A stretch of 18,672 nt of DNA from DASXTS01 sp036505275 (GCA_036505275.1 DASXTS010000199.1:1-18672); one strand, 5' to 3'; counted from the first letter of the stretch, positions 6,413 through 13,651 are shown. The notes: a model not told the origin generated them from the sequence alone. A program made the numbers and translations.

Positions 6413-8077
6413 CTACTCGTCGGACACCCCGGCGGTGCGGCGGCGGTCGTCGACCGTGCCGTTCACGGGCTTCGCTGTGCCGTTCGCCGTGCCGTGCCCT
6501 GCCTCCTCATCGCTCGGTGAAATCAGCTTGTGGTGGTGGGCGTCATCGAGGATGTGGGCGGTCTCGGACAGCACCGGAATCTCCGCCTGACGGCGCAGCG
6601 GCCGGATCACGAACCGGTTGACCAGTGGCCAGAGCACGATCAGCACGACGAGTACGTAGAGGCTCTTGCTGAACCAGGTGTTGTACAGGCCGCTCAGTTC
6701 GCCGTTGCTGATCTGCAGGGCGCGGCGGAGCTGTACCTCGGCGCGCGGGCCGAGAATGACACCGATGATTGCGGGTACGACGGGCAGGCCGTAGCGGCGC
6801 ATCATGAACCCGGCGAGCCCCAGGACGAATAGCACAACGAGGTCGACGACCGCGAGGTTGACCGCGTAGGCGCCCAGGCTGGCGAAGAACAGAATGCCGG
6901 CGTACAGGTAGGGCCGGGGCGTCTTCAACAGCTTGGCCCAGACGGGTGCCAGCGGCAGGTTCAGCACGAGCAGCAGCGTGTTGCCGATGATGAGGCTCGC
7001 CAGCAGACCCCAGACGAGCTCTGGCTCGTTTTCGAACAGCAGCGGCCCAGGTTGGATGCCGTACTGCTGGAATGCGGCCAGCAGCACCGCGGCAACGGCC
7101 GAGGTGGGCAGGCCGAGCGCGAGCAGTGGCACCAGGACACCGGCGGCGGAGGCGTTGTTCGTGGCCTCGGGTCCGGCGACGCCCTCGATGGCGCCCTTGC
7201 CGAACTCTTCCGGGTGCTTGGACAGCCGCTTTTCGGTCACGTAGGACAGGAAGGTCGGGATTTCCGCGCCGCCAGCGGGCATGGCGCCGAACGGGAAGCC
7301 GATCACCGTGCCGCGCAGCCAGGGCTTCCATGATCTGCGGAAGTCATCGCGGCCCATCCTGGCCGCGCCGACCGGGATGACTTCGGCGGGCTTGCGGCGC
7401 AGGTGCGCGGCGATCCACAGCGCCTCGCCGAGGGCGAACAGGCCCACCGCGACGACGATGATGTCGATGCCGTCGGCGAGTTGCGGGACTCCGAAGGTCA
7501 GCCGCTGCTGGCCGGTGACCGGGTCGATGCCCACGATGCCGATCAGCAGGCCGATGCCGAGCGAGGCGAACCCGCGGATTCGGGACGAGCCGAGCACCGT
7601 GGTCACCGCGATGAAGGCGAGCACCATCACCGCGAGGTAGTCCGGCGCGCCCATCTGCACAGCCAGGTCGACCACGTACGGGGCGAGGAACACCACGCCC
7701 AGGGTGCCCAGCGTGCCGGCGACGAAGGACCCGATGGCGGCCGTGCCGAGGGCCTGCGCGGCCCGTCCGCGTTTGGCCATCTGGTTTCCCTCGATGGCGG
7801 TCACCACCGAGGCGCTTTCTCCGGGCGTGTTGAGCAGGATCGAGGTGGTCGACCCGCCGTACATGCCGCCGTAGTAGATGCCGGCGAACATGATGAACGC
7901 GCCGACGGGCTCCAGGTTGAAGGTGACCGGCAGCAGCAGCGCCACTGCCATGGCCGGGCCGATGCCGGGCAGCACGCCGATGGCGGTACCGAGGACGACG
8001 CCGGCCAGGGCGAGGAACAGGTTGGTCGGGGTCAGCGCGGTGCCGAAGCCCTCGATCAGGGCGGCCAGCGTGTTCAC
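6413..8077 (-). CDS. tctA: tripartite tricarboxylate transporter large permease TctA
   Basis: 554 residues with about 12 hydrophobic helices. The TctA signatures are G-V-L-P-G-I-G-P-A-M-A (34-44) and G-G-S-T-T-S-I-L-L-N-T-P-G-E (about 74-87), with the second-half counterpart G-P-E-A-T-N-N-A-S-A-A-G. TctA is the ion-coupled membrane channel of the TTT system, fed by the extracytoplasmic binding protein TctC. The start is GTG 8075-8077, overlapping the tctB stop by 4 nt (GTGA). The last 50 or so residues extend beyond a typical TctA: a cytoplasmic tail with D-D-A-H-H-H-K and repeated Gly-Thr motifs (G-T-A-N-G-T-A, N-G-T-V). Substrate range of TTT systems covers citrate, malate, tartrate, itaconate, aromatic acids and others, so the downstream enzymes are the better guide. 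Confidence 0.93.
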   Translation of the reverse strand: MNTLAALIEGFGTALTPTNLFLALAGVVLGTAIGVLPGIGPAMAVALLLPVTFNLEPVGAFIMFAGIYYGGMYGGSTTSILLNTPGESASVVTAIEGNQMAKRGRAAQALGTAAIGSFVAGTLGTLGVVFLAPYVVDLAVQMGAPDYLAVMVLAFIAVTTVLGSSRIRGFASLGIGLLIGIVGIDPVTGQQRLTFGVPQLADGIDIIVVAVGLFALGEALWIAAHLRRKPAEVIPVGAARMGRDDFRRSWKPWLRGTVIGFPFGAMPAGGAEIPTFLSYVTEKRLSKHPEEFGKGAIEGVAGPEATNNASAAGVLVPLLALGLPTSAVAAVLLAAFQQYGIQPGPLLFENEPELVWGLLASLIIGNTLLLVLNLPLAPVWAKLLKTPRPYLYAGILFFASLGAYAVNLAVVDLVVLFVLGLAGFMMRRYGLPVVPAIIGVILGPRAEVQLRRALQISNGELSGLYNTWFSKSLYVLVVLIVLWPLVNRFVIRPLRRQAEIPVLSETAHILDDAHHHKLISPSDEEAGHGTANGTAKPVNGTVDDRRRTAGVSDE

Positions 8078-8580
8078 GGGAGGATTCCTTCCAGCACGCC
8101 GGCCGGCAGCCCGATGCCCAGTGCCTGGCCGAACAGGTAGTAGGTGCCCACTGACATGGCCACCGCGATGATCGCGTCCCGGACGTGGTGCCGGCTGCCC
8201 AGCGCGTAGGCGGAGCCGAAGAACAGCACCGCACCGGAGATCGGCCAGCCGGCCGGTTCGATCAGCACGACGTTGGCCAGGAATGCCCCGGCCAGCAGCA
8301 GCACCGTGCGCCAGTCGCTGGGGTGGGACAGGTCCACGTCCTCGCCGGCCTCGGCCTCTCCGTGCCCACCGGCGAGCACGTCGCGGACCAGCAGCAGGGC
8401 CACCAGGATCAGCAACCCGCCGACGACCACCGGAACCGCGGCCGGCCCGACCGGGCCGCGCTGGCTGATCGTGCTGGGGATCCGCAGCCCATCGACGATG
8501 GCAAGCACACCGAGGGCGAGGAGCAAGAGGGCTACGCCAAGTTCGGATCGGCCCCGCATCCGCTGCACCAGGGTGCTCAT
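8074..8580 (-). CDS. tctB: tripartite tricarboxylate transporter small permease TctB
   Basis: 168 residues with four hydrophobic stretches (about 14-30, 44-66, 92-112 and 130-155), the size and topology of TctB. TctB is the poorly conserved small membrane subunit required by the TTT complex. Assignment rests on topology plus position between tctC and tctA. ATG 8578-8580 overlaps the tctC stop by 4 nt (ATGA), and its own TGA overlaps the GTG of tctA by 4 nt, so the three subunits are translationally coupled. A longer in-frame upstream extension (to 8706) lies inside tctC and is Arg/Pro-rich, so it was rejected. Confidence 0.88.
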   Translation of the reverse strand: MSTLVQRMRGRSELGVALLLLALGVLAIVDGLRIPSTISQRGPVGPAAVPVVVGGLLILVALLLVRDVLAGGHGEAEAGEDVDLSHPSDWRTVLLLAGAFLANVVLIEPAGWPISGAVLFFGSAYALGSRHHVRDAIIAVAMSVGTYYLFGQALGIGLPAGVLEGILP

Positions 8581-9593
8581 GCGGCCAGTCCCAGGTCGCG
8601 CAGGATCTTGGCGACTCGCTGGTCTTCGTTCTTGAGGAAGGTGTCGAAGTCGGTGCCGGCGAGGAAGGCGTCGGTCCAGTTCTTTTCCTTGAGGGTGGCC
8701 TTCCATTCGGTGGAGTCGTGCATCTTGGTCAGCAGGGTGACCAGTGTTTGTTTCTGGTCGTTGGTCAGGCCGCCGGGGGCGACCATGCCGCGCCAGTTGC
8801 TGAATTGCAGGTCGATGCCGGCTTCCTTGAGGGTGGGGGCGTCGATGCCCTCGACGCGGGTGGCGGTGGTGACGGCCAGGACCTTGAGTTTGCCGGCCTT
8901 GGCTTGTTCCTTGATCTCGCCGACGCCGGTGGCGCCGAAGGTGACCTTGGCGCCGAGCAGGGCGGCCAGTAGTTCGCCGCCGCCGTCGTAGGAGACGTAG
9001 TTGACGCTGGTGGGGGCGATGCCGGCGGCCTGGGCGAACAGCATGGGGGCCAGGTGGTCCGGGCCGCCGGGGGCGGAGCCGCCGCCGACCGGCAGCTTGC
9101 CGGGGTCGGCCTTCCAGGCCGAGACGAGTTGGCTGATGCTCTGGTAGGGCGAGTTCGCGGGGACCACGATGGCCTCGGCCTCCTCGATCAGCTTGGCCAG
9201 CGGGGTGGTGTCGGCCAGGGTGGCCGCTGATTTGGCGGTGTAGACCGCGCCGACCACGCCCAACCCCATTTGCATGATCAGGTCGTCCTTGCCCTTTTCG
9301 TTGACCACCCGCTGCAACCCGACGGTGCCGGCGGCGCCGGTGACGTTGGAGACCTCGACATTGCGGGCCAGCTTGGCGTCCTGCATGGCCTTGACCGCCG
9401 CCCGGGCGGTGGTGTCATAGCCACTGCCCGGGGAGTTGGGCACCAGCACCCGCAACCCGGTGACCGGCCGACCATCCCCACCACCACCACTGCCGCCGCT
9501 GCTGCTGCCGGAGTTGGATCCGCCGCAGGCGGCGGTCAGCAGACCCACCGCCACCAGGCCGGCGACCAGCCGACCCCAGGTACGCACTCGCAT
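8577..9593 (-). CDS. tctC: TctC-type solute-binding lipoprotein
   Basis: 338 residues. A lipoprotein signal, R-T-W-G-R-L-V-A-G-L-V-A-V-G-L-L-T-A-A-C, places the lipidated cysteine at residue 23, followed by a flexible Ser/Gly linker (24-40) suited to anchoring on the outer membrane face of a Gram-positive cell. The mature part starts V-L-V-P-N-S-P-G-S-G-Y-D-T-T-A-R, the TctC/Bug-family pattern (V-P-x-x-P-G-G-x-x-D), and continues with G-A-A-G-T-V-G and P-G-K-L-P-V-G-G-G-S-A-P-G-G-P-D-H. TctC binds one carboxylate, often through two bridging waters, and delivers it to TctA/TctB. ATG 9591-9593 has GGAGAGG six nt upstream. It is the first gene of the minus-strand run and is divergent from the response regulator, its likely controller. 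Confidence 0.92.
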   Translation of the reverse strand: MRVRTWGRLVAGLVAVGLLTAACGGSNSGSSSGGSGGGGDGRPVTGLRVLVPNSPGSGYDTTARAAVKAMQDAKLARNVEVSNVTGAAGTVGLQRVVNEKGKDDLIMQMGLGVVGAVYTAKSAATLADTTPLAKLIEEAEAIVVPANSPYQSISQLVSAWKADPGKLPVGGGSAPGGPDHLAPMLFAQAAGIAPTSVNYVSYDGGGELLAALLGAKVTFGATGVGEIKEQAKAGKLKVLAVTTATRVEGIDAPTLKEAGIDLQFSNWRGMVAPGGLTNDQKQTLVTLLTKMHDSTEWKATLKEKNWTDAFLAGTDFDTFLKNEDQRVAKILRDLGLAA

Positions 9594-9642
9594 CGTCGCC
9601 TCTCCAGGACATCCGGGAACTTTCCGGCGCCCAGTGTGTCCA

Positions 9643-9723
9643 CCACCCGGTAGGCGGTGTCACGATTGCGAGCGCAATGGCTGTTTCGGTCGTTGTGGTC
9701 CCACCCGCCACCCGGAGGCGGTG
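9643..9723. promoter_or_regulatory. candidate operator region between tctC and response regulator
   Basis: Two near-identical direct repeats, CCACCCGGTAGGCGGTG (9643-9659) and CCACCCGGAGGCGGTG (9708-9723), differ by one inserted base. They start 65 bp apart, close to six helical turns. Between them is the palindrome described separately at 9665-9678. Each repeat also has CACC and GGTG at its ends. The layout in a divergent control region suits a dimeric response regulator contacting two or three sites. The GGAGG in the second repeat may double as the regulator gene's ribosome-binding site. Confidence 0.5.
9665..9678. promoter_or_regulatory. perfect palindrome in the tctC/regulator intergenic region
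   Basis: ATTGCG and CGCAAT are perfect 6-bp arms with a 2-bp spacer. It lies midway between the divergent starts and between the two direct repeats. It is a good candidate binding site for the neighbouring CitB/DcuR-type regulator or for a global regulator. Confidence 0.45.
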
Positions 9724-9731
9724 ATCCGCCC

Positions 9732-10442
9732 GTGAGCCGCCCAACGGTCCGCTCTGCGATCCGGGTCGTCGTCGTGGATGACGACTTCATGGTGGGGCGG
9801 GTGCATGCCGGTTATGTGGCCAGGGTGGATGGGTTCGCGGTGGTCGGGCTGGCGCATAGCGGGCAGCAGGCGCTGGAGGTGATCGAGTCTGCCAAGCCGG
9901 ACCTGGTGCTGCTGGATGTCTATCTGCCGGACATCTCCGGGGTGGAGGTGCTGCGCCGGCTGCGCGCCGCCGGTAGTCCGGTGGATGTGTTGGTGATCAC
10001 GGCGGCGCGTGACGTGCAGACGGTGCGGGCGATCGTGCAGGGCGGCGCGGTGCATTATCTGATCAAGCCGTTCAGCTTCGCGGCGTTGAAGGACCGGTTG
10101 GAGCGCTACGCCGAGGTGCATCGGCGGATCACGGCAGTGGAGCAGGCCGGTCAGGAGGATGTGGACCGGATCTTCGGCCTGCTGCGAGCGCCGGCGGCGG
10201 GGCAGCGGTTGCCCAAGGGGTTGTCGGCGGCCACCTGCGAGCTGGTGGCCTCGGTGCTGCGCTCGGCCGCCGGCGACCTCTCCGCCAGCGAGGCGGCCGA
10301 GCAGGCCGGCCTGTCCCGGGTCAGCACCCGGCGCTACCTGGAGTGGCTGGTGTCGACCGGACAGGCCCAGCTGCAGATGCGCTACGGCACCGCCGGCCGC
10401 CCCGAGCACCGCTACCGCTGGGCTGGCACGCCCACGGGTTGA
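9732..10442 (+). CDS. CitB/DcuR-type response regulator
   Basis: 236 residues. The receiver domain (about 8-128) has the acidic pocket V-V-V-D-D-D (13-18), phospho-acceptor Asp62 in V-L-L-D-V-Y-L-P-D, Thr90 in V-L-V-I-T-A and Lys112 in I-K-P-F. After a helical linker, residues about 183-230 form the helix-turn-helix typical of CitB/DcuR/DpiA regulators: L-S-A-S-E-A-A-E-Q-A-G-L-S-R-V-S-T-R-R-Y-L-E-W-L, ending R-Y-G-T-A-G-R-P-E-H-R-Y-R-W. The family controls uptake and use of di- and tricarboxylates with a CitA/DcuS-type sensor kinase. No kinase gene lies beside it. GTG 9732 was chosen because the receiver begins soon after; GGAGG is 13 nt upstream, longer than ideal, so the start is uncertain. 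It is divergent from tctC. Its 3' end overlaps the convergent hydrolase gene by 31 bp. Confidence 0.9.
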   Translation: MSRPTVRSAIRVVVVDDDFMVGRVHAGYVARVDGFAVVGLAHSGQQALEVIESAKPDLVLLDVYLPDISGVEVLRRLRAAGSPVDVLVITAARDVQTVRAIVQGGAVHYLIKPFSFAALKDRLERYAEVHRRITAVEQAGQEDVDRIFGLLRAPAAGQRLPKGLSAATCELVASVLRSAAGDLSASEAAEQAGLSRVSTRRYLEWLVSTGQAQLQMRYGTAGRPEHRYRWAGTPTG

Positions 10443-11302
10443 GGTCTAGGCGCGGTGTGTCGAAGGATTTCCGGCACGACGAGGTCCCACGTCGACGGTG
10501 GTGGGGTCTGGTGCCCGACGCCGTTGAGGAGGAGCAGCTCAGCGCCGGTGATCTCGCGAGCCAGGGCGGCGGCGTGCTCCGGTGGAAACAACGGATCCTC
10601 GGTGCCGTGGATCACCAGCGTCGGCGCGGTGACATGGCTGTGCCGCGGCTGGACGTCGCCGCCGGCGTCGGCAATCAGCCAGTGGTTCTTGCTGGATTCC
10701 GGGTTGATCGAGCGGTCGACCACTCTGTGCGCCAGCGCGCGCACGGCCTGCTCATCGAAGCAGCCGGGGCCGGCGAAGGCCCGTTCGTCGTCGACCAGGT
10801 GGTCGACGACGGCGTCGCGGTCGGTCCAGTCCGGCTCCGGCGGCGGGTTGGCGAAACGTGCCGCGAGCCGCGGCGCCATTGGCGGCAGTTCGTCGTCCGG
10901 GTTCCTGGGTCCGATGGGGCTGGTCGCGATCAACGTCAGTGTCTCGACCCGGTCGGGGTGCTGGATCGCCAGCTGCTGCGCGATGCCACCGCCCATCGAC
11001 ACACCAACCAGGTGGGCCCGGCCGCCGGCGAGCGCGTCGATGAGACCGACGGCGTCGGCGATCAGGTCCAGGCCGGTGTAGCCCGGCTCACCCGGCGGGT
11101 AGCCGACCGACCGACCGGTGTCCCGGTGGTCATACCGGATCACGCGCCGGCCACCCGAGGCCAGCCGCTGACAGAACTCGACCTCCCACCAGTCCATGGA
11201 CGCCCCGGCTCCGGAGATCAGCAGGATCGCCGGCGCGTCCGGGTCGCCGAAGGTCTCCACGCACAGCCGCACGCCGTTGGCGTGCACCATCGCCTCAGTC
11301 AC
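10412..11302 (-). CDS. alpha/beta hydrolase, RdmC-like
   Basis: 296 residues with the alpha/beta-hydrolase fold. I-L-L-I-S-G-A-G-A-S (26-35) is the oxyanion-hole region, Y-D-H-R-D-T-G-R-S (57-65) is typical of RdmC-like methylesterases and related hydrolases, and the nucleophile elbow G-V-S-M-G-G (100-105) gives Ser102. Asp236 (H-G-T-E-D-P-L-F-P) and His264 (G-V-G-H-Q-T) complete the triad. Likely reactions are ester or lactone hydrolysis; substrate unknown. The likely start is GTG 11300-11302 (M-T-E-A-M-V-H-A-N-G), with ATG 11288-11290 as alternative; no strong ribosome-binding site decides. It lies 35 nt after the VOC gene on the same strand and is probably the last gene of the nitroreductase-VOC-hydrolase operon. 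The stop lies 31 bp inside the convergent response-regulator gene. Confidence 0.88.
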   Translation of the reverse strand: MTEAMVHANGVRLCVETFGDPDAPAILLISGAGASMDWWEVEFCQRLASGGRRVIRYDHRDTGRSVGYPPGEPGYTGLDLIADAVGLIDALAGGRAHLVGVSMGGGIAQQLAIQHPDRVETLTLIATSPIGPRNPDDELPPMAPRLAARFANPPPEPDWTDRDAVVDHLVDDERAFAGPGCFDEQAVRALAHRVVDRSINPESSKNHWLIADAGGDVQPRHSHVTAPTLVIHGTEDPLFPPEHAAALAREITGAELLLLNGVGHQTPPPSTWDLVVPEILRHTAPRPQPVGVPAQR

Positions 11303-11337
11303 GGCGCCCGACCCTACGACGCTCCAGGCGTAGTGGC

Positions 11338-11769
11338 TCAGTCCGCGCCGAAGCGGCCGCGATGCTCTGTCGGGATCAGTGGTTTGGCGGCCCTGACCTT
11401 GAGTTGCTGAACCGCCCAGGTGTTGCCGTCCGGGTCGCTGAACCCGAAGAACGTGCCGCCGTCGCGCTCGTCGAAGACAGTGATCTCGCTCGCCTCGACC
11501 CCACGGTCCAGCAGCTCCCGGCGCGCCGCCGCGGCGTCGGCGACGCACAGCTGCAGACCCCGGATCGAACCCGGGGCCATCTCCCGCTGCGCGGGCAGGT
11601 CCCCGACCACGATCGAGCAGCCCGAGCCGACCGGCGTGAGCTGCGCGACGTGCATGTGCTCGGTGCGGGTGTCGTGGTCAAGGACGAATCCCGCCTGGTC
11701 CCGGTAGAAGGCGATCGCGCGGTCGATGTCGCTGACCGGCAGCACGACGACCTCCAGGGTCCAATCCAC
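11338..11769 (-). CDS. VOC-family (glyoxalase/dioxygenase-like) protein
   Basis: 143 residues starting V-D-W-T-L-E-V-V-V-L-P-V-S-D-I-D-R-A-I-A-F-Y, the first beta-alpha-beta unit of the vicinal-oxygen-chelate fold. It continues with M-H-V-A-Q-L-T-P-V-G-S-G-C-S-I and, in the second half, I-R-G-L-Q-L-C-V-A-D and G-F-S-D-P-D-G-N-T-W-A-V-Q-Q-L. The family includes glyoxalase I, ring-cleaving dioxygenases and antibiotic-binding resistance proteins, and motif alone does not separate them. GTG 11767-11769 was chosen for AAGGAG seven nt upstream. It sits between the nitroreductase (25-nt gap) and the hydrolase (35-nt gap), suggesting a shared detoxification or small-molecule-modifying role (inference). 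Confidence 0.87.
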   Translation of the reverse strand: MDWTLEVVVLPVSDIDRAIAFYRDQAGFVLDHDTRTEHMHVAQLTPVGSGCSIVVGDLPAQREMAPGSIRGLQLCVADAAAARRELLDRGVEASEITVFDERDGGTFFGFSDPDGNTWAVQQLKVRAAKPLIPTEHRGRFGAD

Positions 11770-11794
11770 GGGTGGTCTCCTTCCGGCGAAGCGG

Positions 11795-12319
11795 TTACCA
11801 GTGATCTCGGTGGACGACCTGCTCGAACGGCCGGCGGTCGGGTCGTTGGATGACGCGTAGCCGCCGGTCGGCCGGATATCCGACGGACAGGATGTAGGCG
11901 AGGAAGCGGTCCTCGGGGAAGCCGAGCAGCTGGCGGGCCAGATCCTGGTCCGCCACGGCCGCGTGGCCGGTGCCCAGCCCGAGGTCGGCGGCGGCCAGAG
12001 CGATGGCCATGGTGGCCTGGCCCAGGTCGTACTGCAGCAGACGCTCCTGGCGGGCGTCCTGCGGCTGCTGGGCGACGATCGCGACAGCGGCCGCCGCACC
12101 GGCCACGTGCCCCGCGCCGCGCCAGACCGCGGACAGCCGAATCAACTGCTCCCGGTCGGTGACCACCACGAAGTCCCACGGCTGCCAGTTGCCGGCCGAG
12201 GGCGCCCGCCGTCCGGCCTCCAGGATCCGGTCAAGGTCCTGCGCCGCGACCGGCTGCGCTGCGAACGAGCGGACATTGCGCCGAGCCCGCAGCGCGTCCC
12301 AGGTCTCCATGACCGACAT
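11795..12319 (-). CDS. nitroreductase-family flavoprotein
   Basis: 174 residues. The N-terminus R-R-N-V-R-S-F and R-A-P-S-A-G-N-W-Q-P-W-D-F-V-V-V are the FMN-phosphate and isoalloxazine-binding motifs of the nitroreductase fold. D-L-G-Q-A-T-M-A-I-A-L-A-A-A-D-L-G-L-G-T marks the dimer helix, and L-S-V-G-Y-P-A-D lies near the C-terminus. Members are FMN-dependent NAD(P)H oxidoreductases acting on nitro compounds, quinones or enones, some making dehydroamino groups in natural products. Two in-frame ATGs are possible: 12317-12319, and 12308-12310, which has AGGA 8 nt upstream; the longer form is given. It is the first gene of the minus-strand set with the VOC protein and hydrolase, and is divergent from the MFS_3 gene across a 78-bp gap. 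Confidence 0.9.
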   Translation of the reverse strand: MSVMETWDALRARRNVRSFAAQPVAAQDLDRILEAGRRAPSAGNWQPWDFVVVTDREQLIRLSAVWRGAGHVAGAAAAVAIVAQQPQDARQERLLQYDLGQATMAIALAAADLGLGTGHAAVADQDLARQLLGFPEDRFLAYILSVGYPADRRLRVIQRPDRRPFEQVVHRDHW

Positions 12320-12397
12320 CCTGCACCCCGGCGCCGCCTCGGCTGGCGAGTGCCCTGATTTTCGCGCGACACCGACGAACCTCGAACGTAGTGTCCG

Positions 12398-13651
12398 GTG
12401 ATTGTGCGCCGCCTCGTCGAGACCTTGATCCCTGCGCGGCTCGGTTCCGGCTACCGCTGGCTGCTGGCGTCGTCGTGGGTCAGCAATCTCGGCGACGGTG
12501 TCGCGATAGCCGCCGGGCCGCTGCTCGTGGCATCGCTGACCGACGACGCGTTCCTGATCTCGCTGGCCGCCCTGCTGCGCTGGGCGCCACCGCTGATGTT
12601 CGGTCTGTACGCCGGTGTTCTGTCCGACCGGCTCGACCGTCGGCTGGTCGTGATGGCCGCCGACGGGGCCCGTGCCATCGTGCTCGGCGTCCTGGTCGCC
12701 ACCATGGTCACCGGCACAGTTTCGGTTACCGTGGCCTTGGTGGCGTTGGGTCTGATCGCCATCGCCGAGGTCTTCGCCGACATCACCACCATGACCTTGA
12801 CGCCGATGATGGTGGACCGCGATGACCTCGTGATCGCCAACTCCCGGCTGCAGGCCGGCTTCGTCACCGTCAACCAGCTGGTTGGTCCGCCGATCGGCGC
12901 GGTACTGTTCGCGGCCGGCCGGGCATGGCCATTCGTCACCCAGGCTGTTCTGGTCGCGCTCGGCGTGATCCTGGTGTCGCGGATCTCGCTACCCGCCTCC
13001 GGACAACATCACGGCGGCACGCGCAGCCTGCGGCAGGACATCACGGAGGGCGTGCGGTGGACGCTGCAGCACGCGGCGGTTCGCACGCTGGCCCTGACGA
13101 TCCTGATTTTCAACATCACGTTCGGCGCGGCCTGGTCGGTCCTGGTGCTCTATGCCACCAAGCGGCTCGGCCTCGGGCCGGTCGGGTTCGGCCTGCTCAC
13201 CACGGTCTCGGCGGTGGGTGGCCTGCTCGGCACGATGCTCTACGGATGGATCACCCGACGGGTGAGCCTCGGCAACGTGATGCGCATCGGGCTGGTGATC
13301 GAGACCGGCACCCATCTCGCCCTGGCCCTGACGACCTCACCATGGGTCGCGTCGCTGATCTTTTTCGTCTTCGGCGCCCACGCCTTCATCTGGGGCACCA
13401 CGTCCGTCACGGTCAGGCAGCGGGCCGTCCCGTCACACCTGCAGGGACGAGTGACCAGCGTCAACACCATCTGCGTCTTCGGCGGTCTGGTCGCCGGCTC
13501 GGCCATCGGCGGAACGTTGGCCAGCCACTACGGCGTCACGGCACCCTTCTGGTTCGCCTTCGCCGGCTCGGCCGTCTTCGTCGTCCTGCTCTGGCGTGAA
13601 CTGACCCATATCGCACACGGCGACCAGCGGTCCCACACCTCGCTCACCTGA
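12398..13651 (+). CDS. MFS_3-type exporter (EntS/macrolide-efflux-like)
   Basis: 417 residues with 10-12 hydrophobic helices. The pattern Y-R-W-L-L-A-S-S-W-V-S-N-L-G-D-G-V (19-35), then L-R-W-A-P-P-L-M-F-G-L-Y-A-G-V-L-S-D-R-L-D-R-R (60-82) and Q-A-V-P-type helix start R-Q-R-A-V-P-S-H-L-Q-G-R-V-T-S-V-N, is characteristic of the MFS_3 subfamily (enterobactin exporter EntS, macrolide efflux MefA relatives). It probably exports a small molecule with protons. GTG 12398 is the longest start and GTG 12404 is equally possible. No Shine-Dalgarno site is visible; a TAGTGT hexamer at 12389-12394 looks like a -10 box, so the message may be leaderless or nearly so. It is divergent from the nitroreductase operon, whose product or substrate it might export (inference). 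Confidence 0.88.
   Translation: MIVRRLVETLIPARLGSGYRWLLASSWVSNLGDGVAIAAGPLLVASLTDDAFLISLAALLRWAPPLMFGLYAGVLSDRLDRRLVVMAADGARAIVLGVLVATMVTGTVSVTVALVALGLIAIAEVFADITTMTLTPMMVDRDDLVIANSRLQAGFVTVNQLVGPPIGAVLFAAGRAWPFVTQAVLVALGVILVSRISLPASGQHHGGTRSLRQDITEGVRWTLQHAAVRTLALTILIFNITFGAAWSVLVLYATKRLGLGPVGFGLLTTVSAVGGLLGTMLYGWITRRVSLGNVMRIGLVIETGTHLALALTTSPWVASLIFFVFGAHAFIWGTTSVTVRQRAVPSHLQGRVTSVNTICVFGGLVAGSAIGGTLASHYGVTAPFWFAFAGSAVFVVLLWRELTHIAHGDQRSHTSLT

Noticed and set aside
7344..8234. Minus-strand open frame of 296 residues across tctA/tctB
   Set aside because: It is an Arg/Pro/Ala-rich shadow in another frame of tctA and tctB, which carry clear TTT-permease signatures.
10343..11410. Plus-strand open frame of 355 residues over the hydrolase
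   Set aside because: The minus strand has a complete Ser-Asp-His hydrolase with GVSMGG. The plus frame has no recognisable motif.
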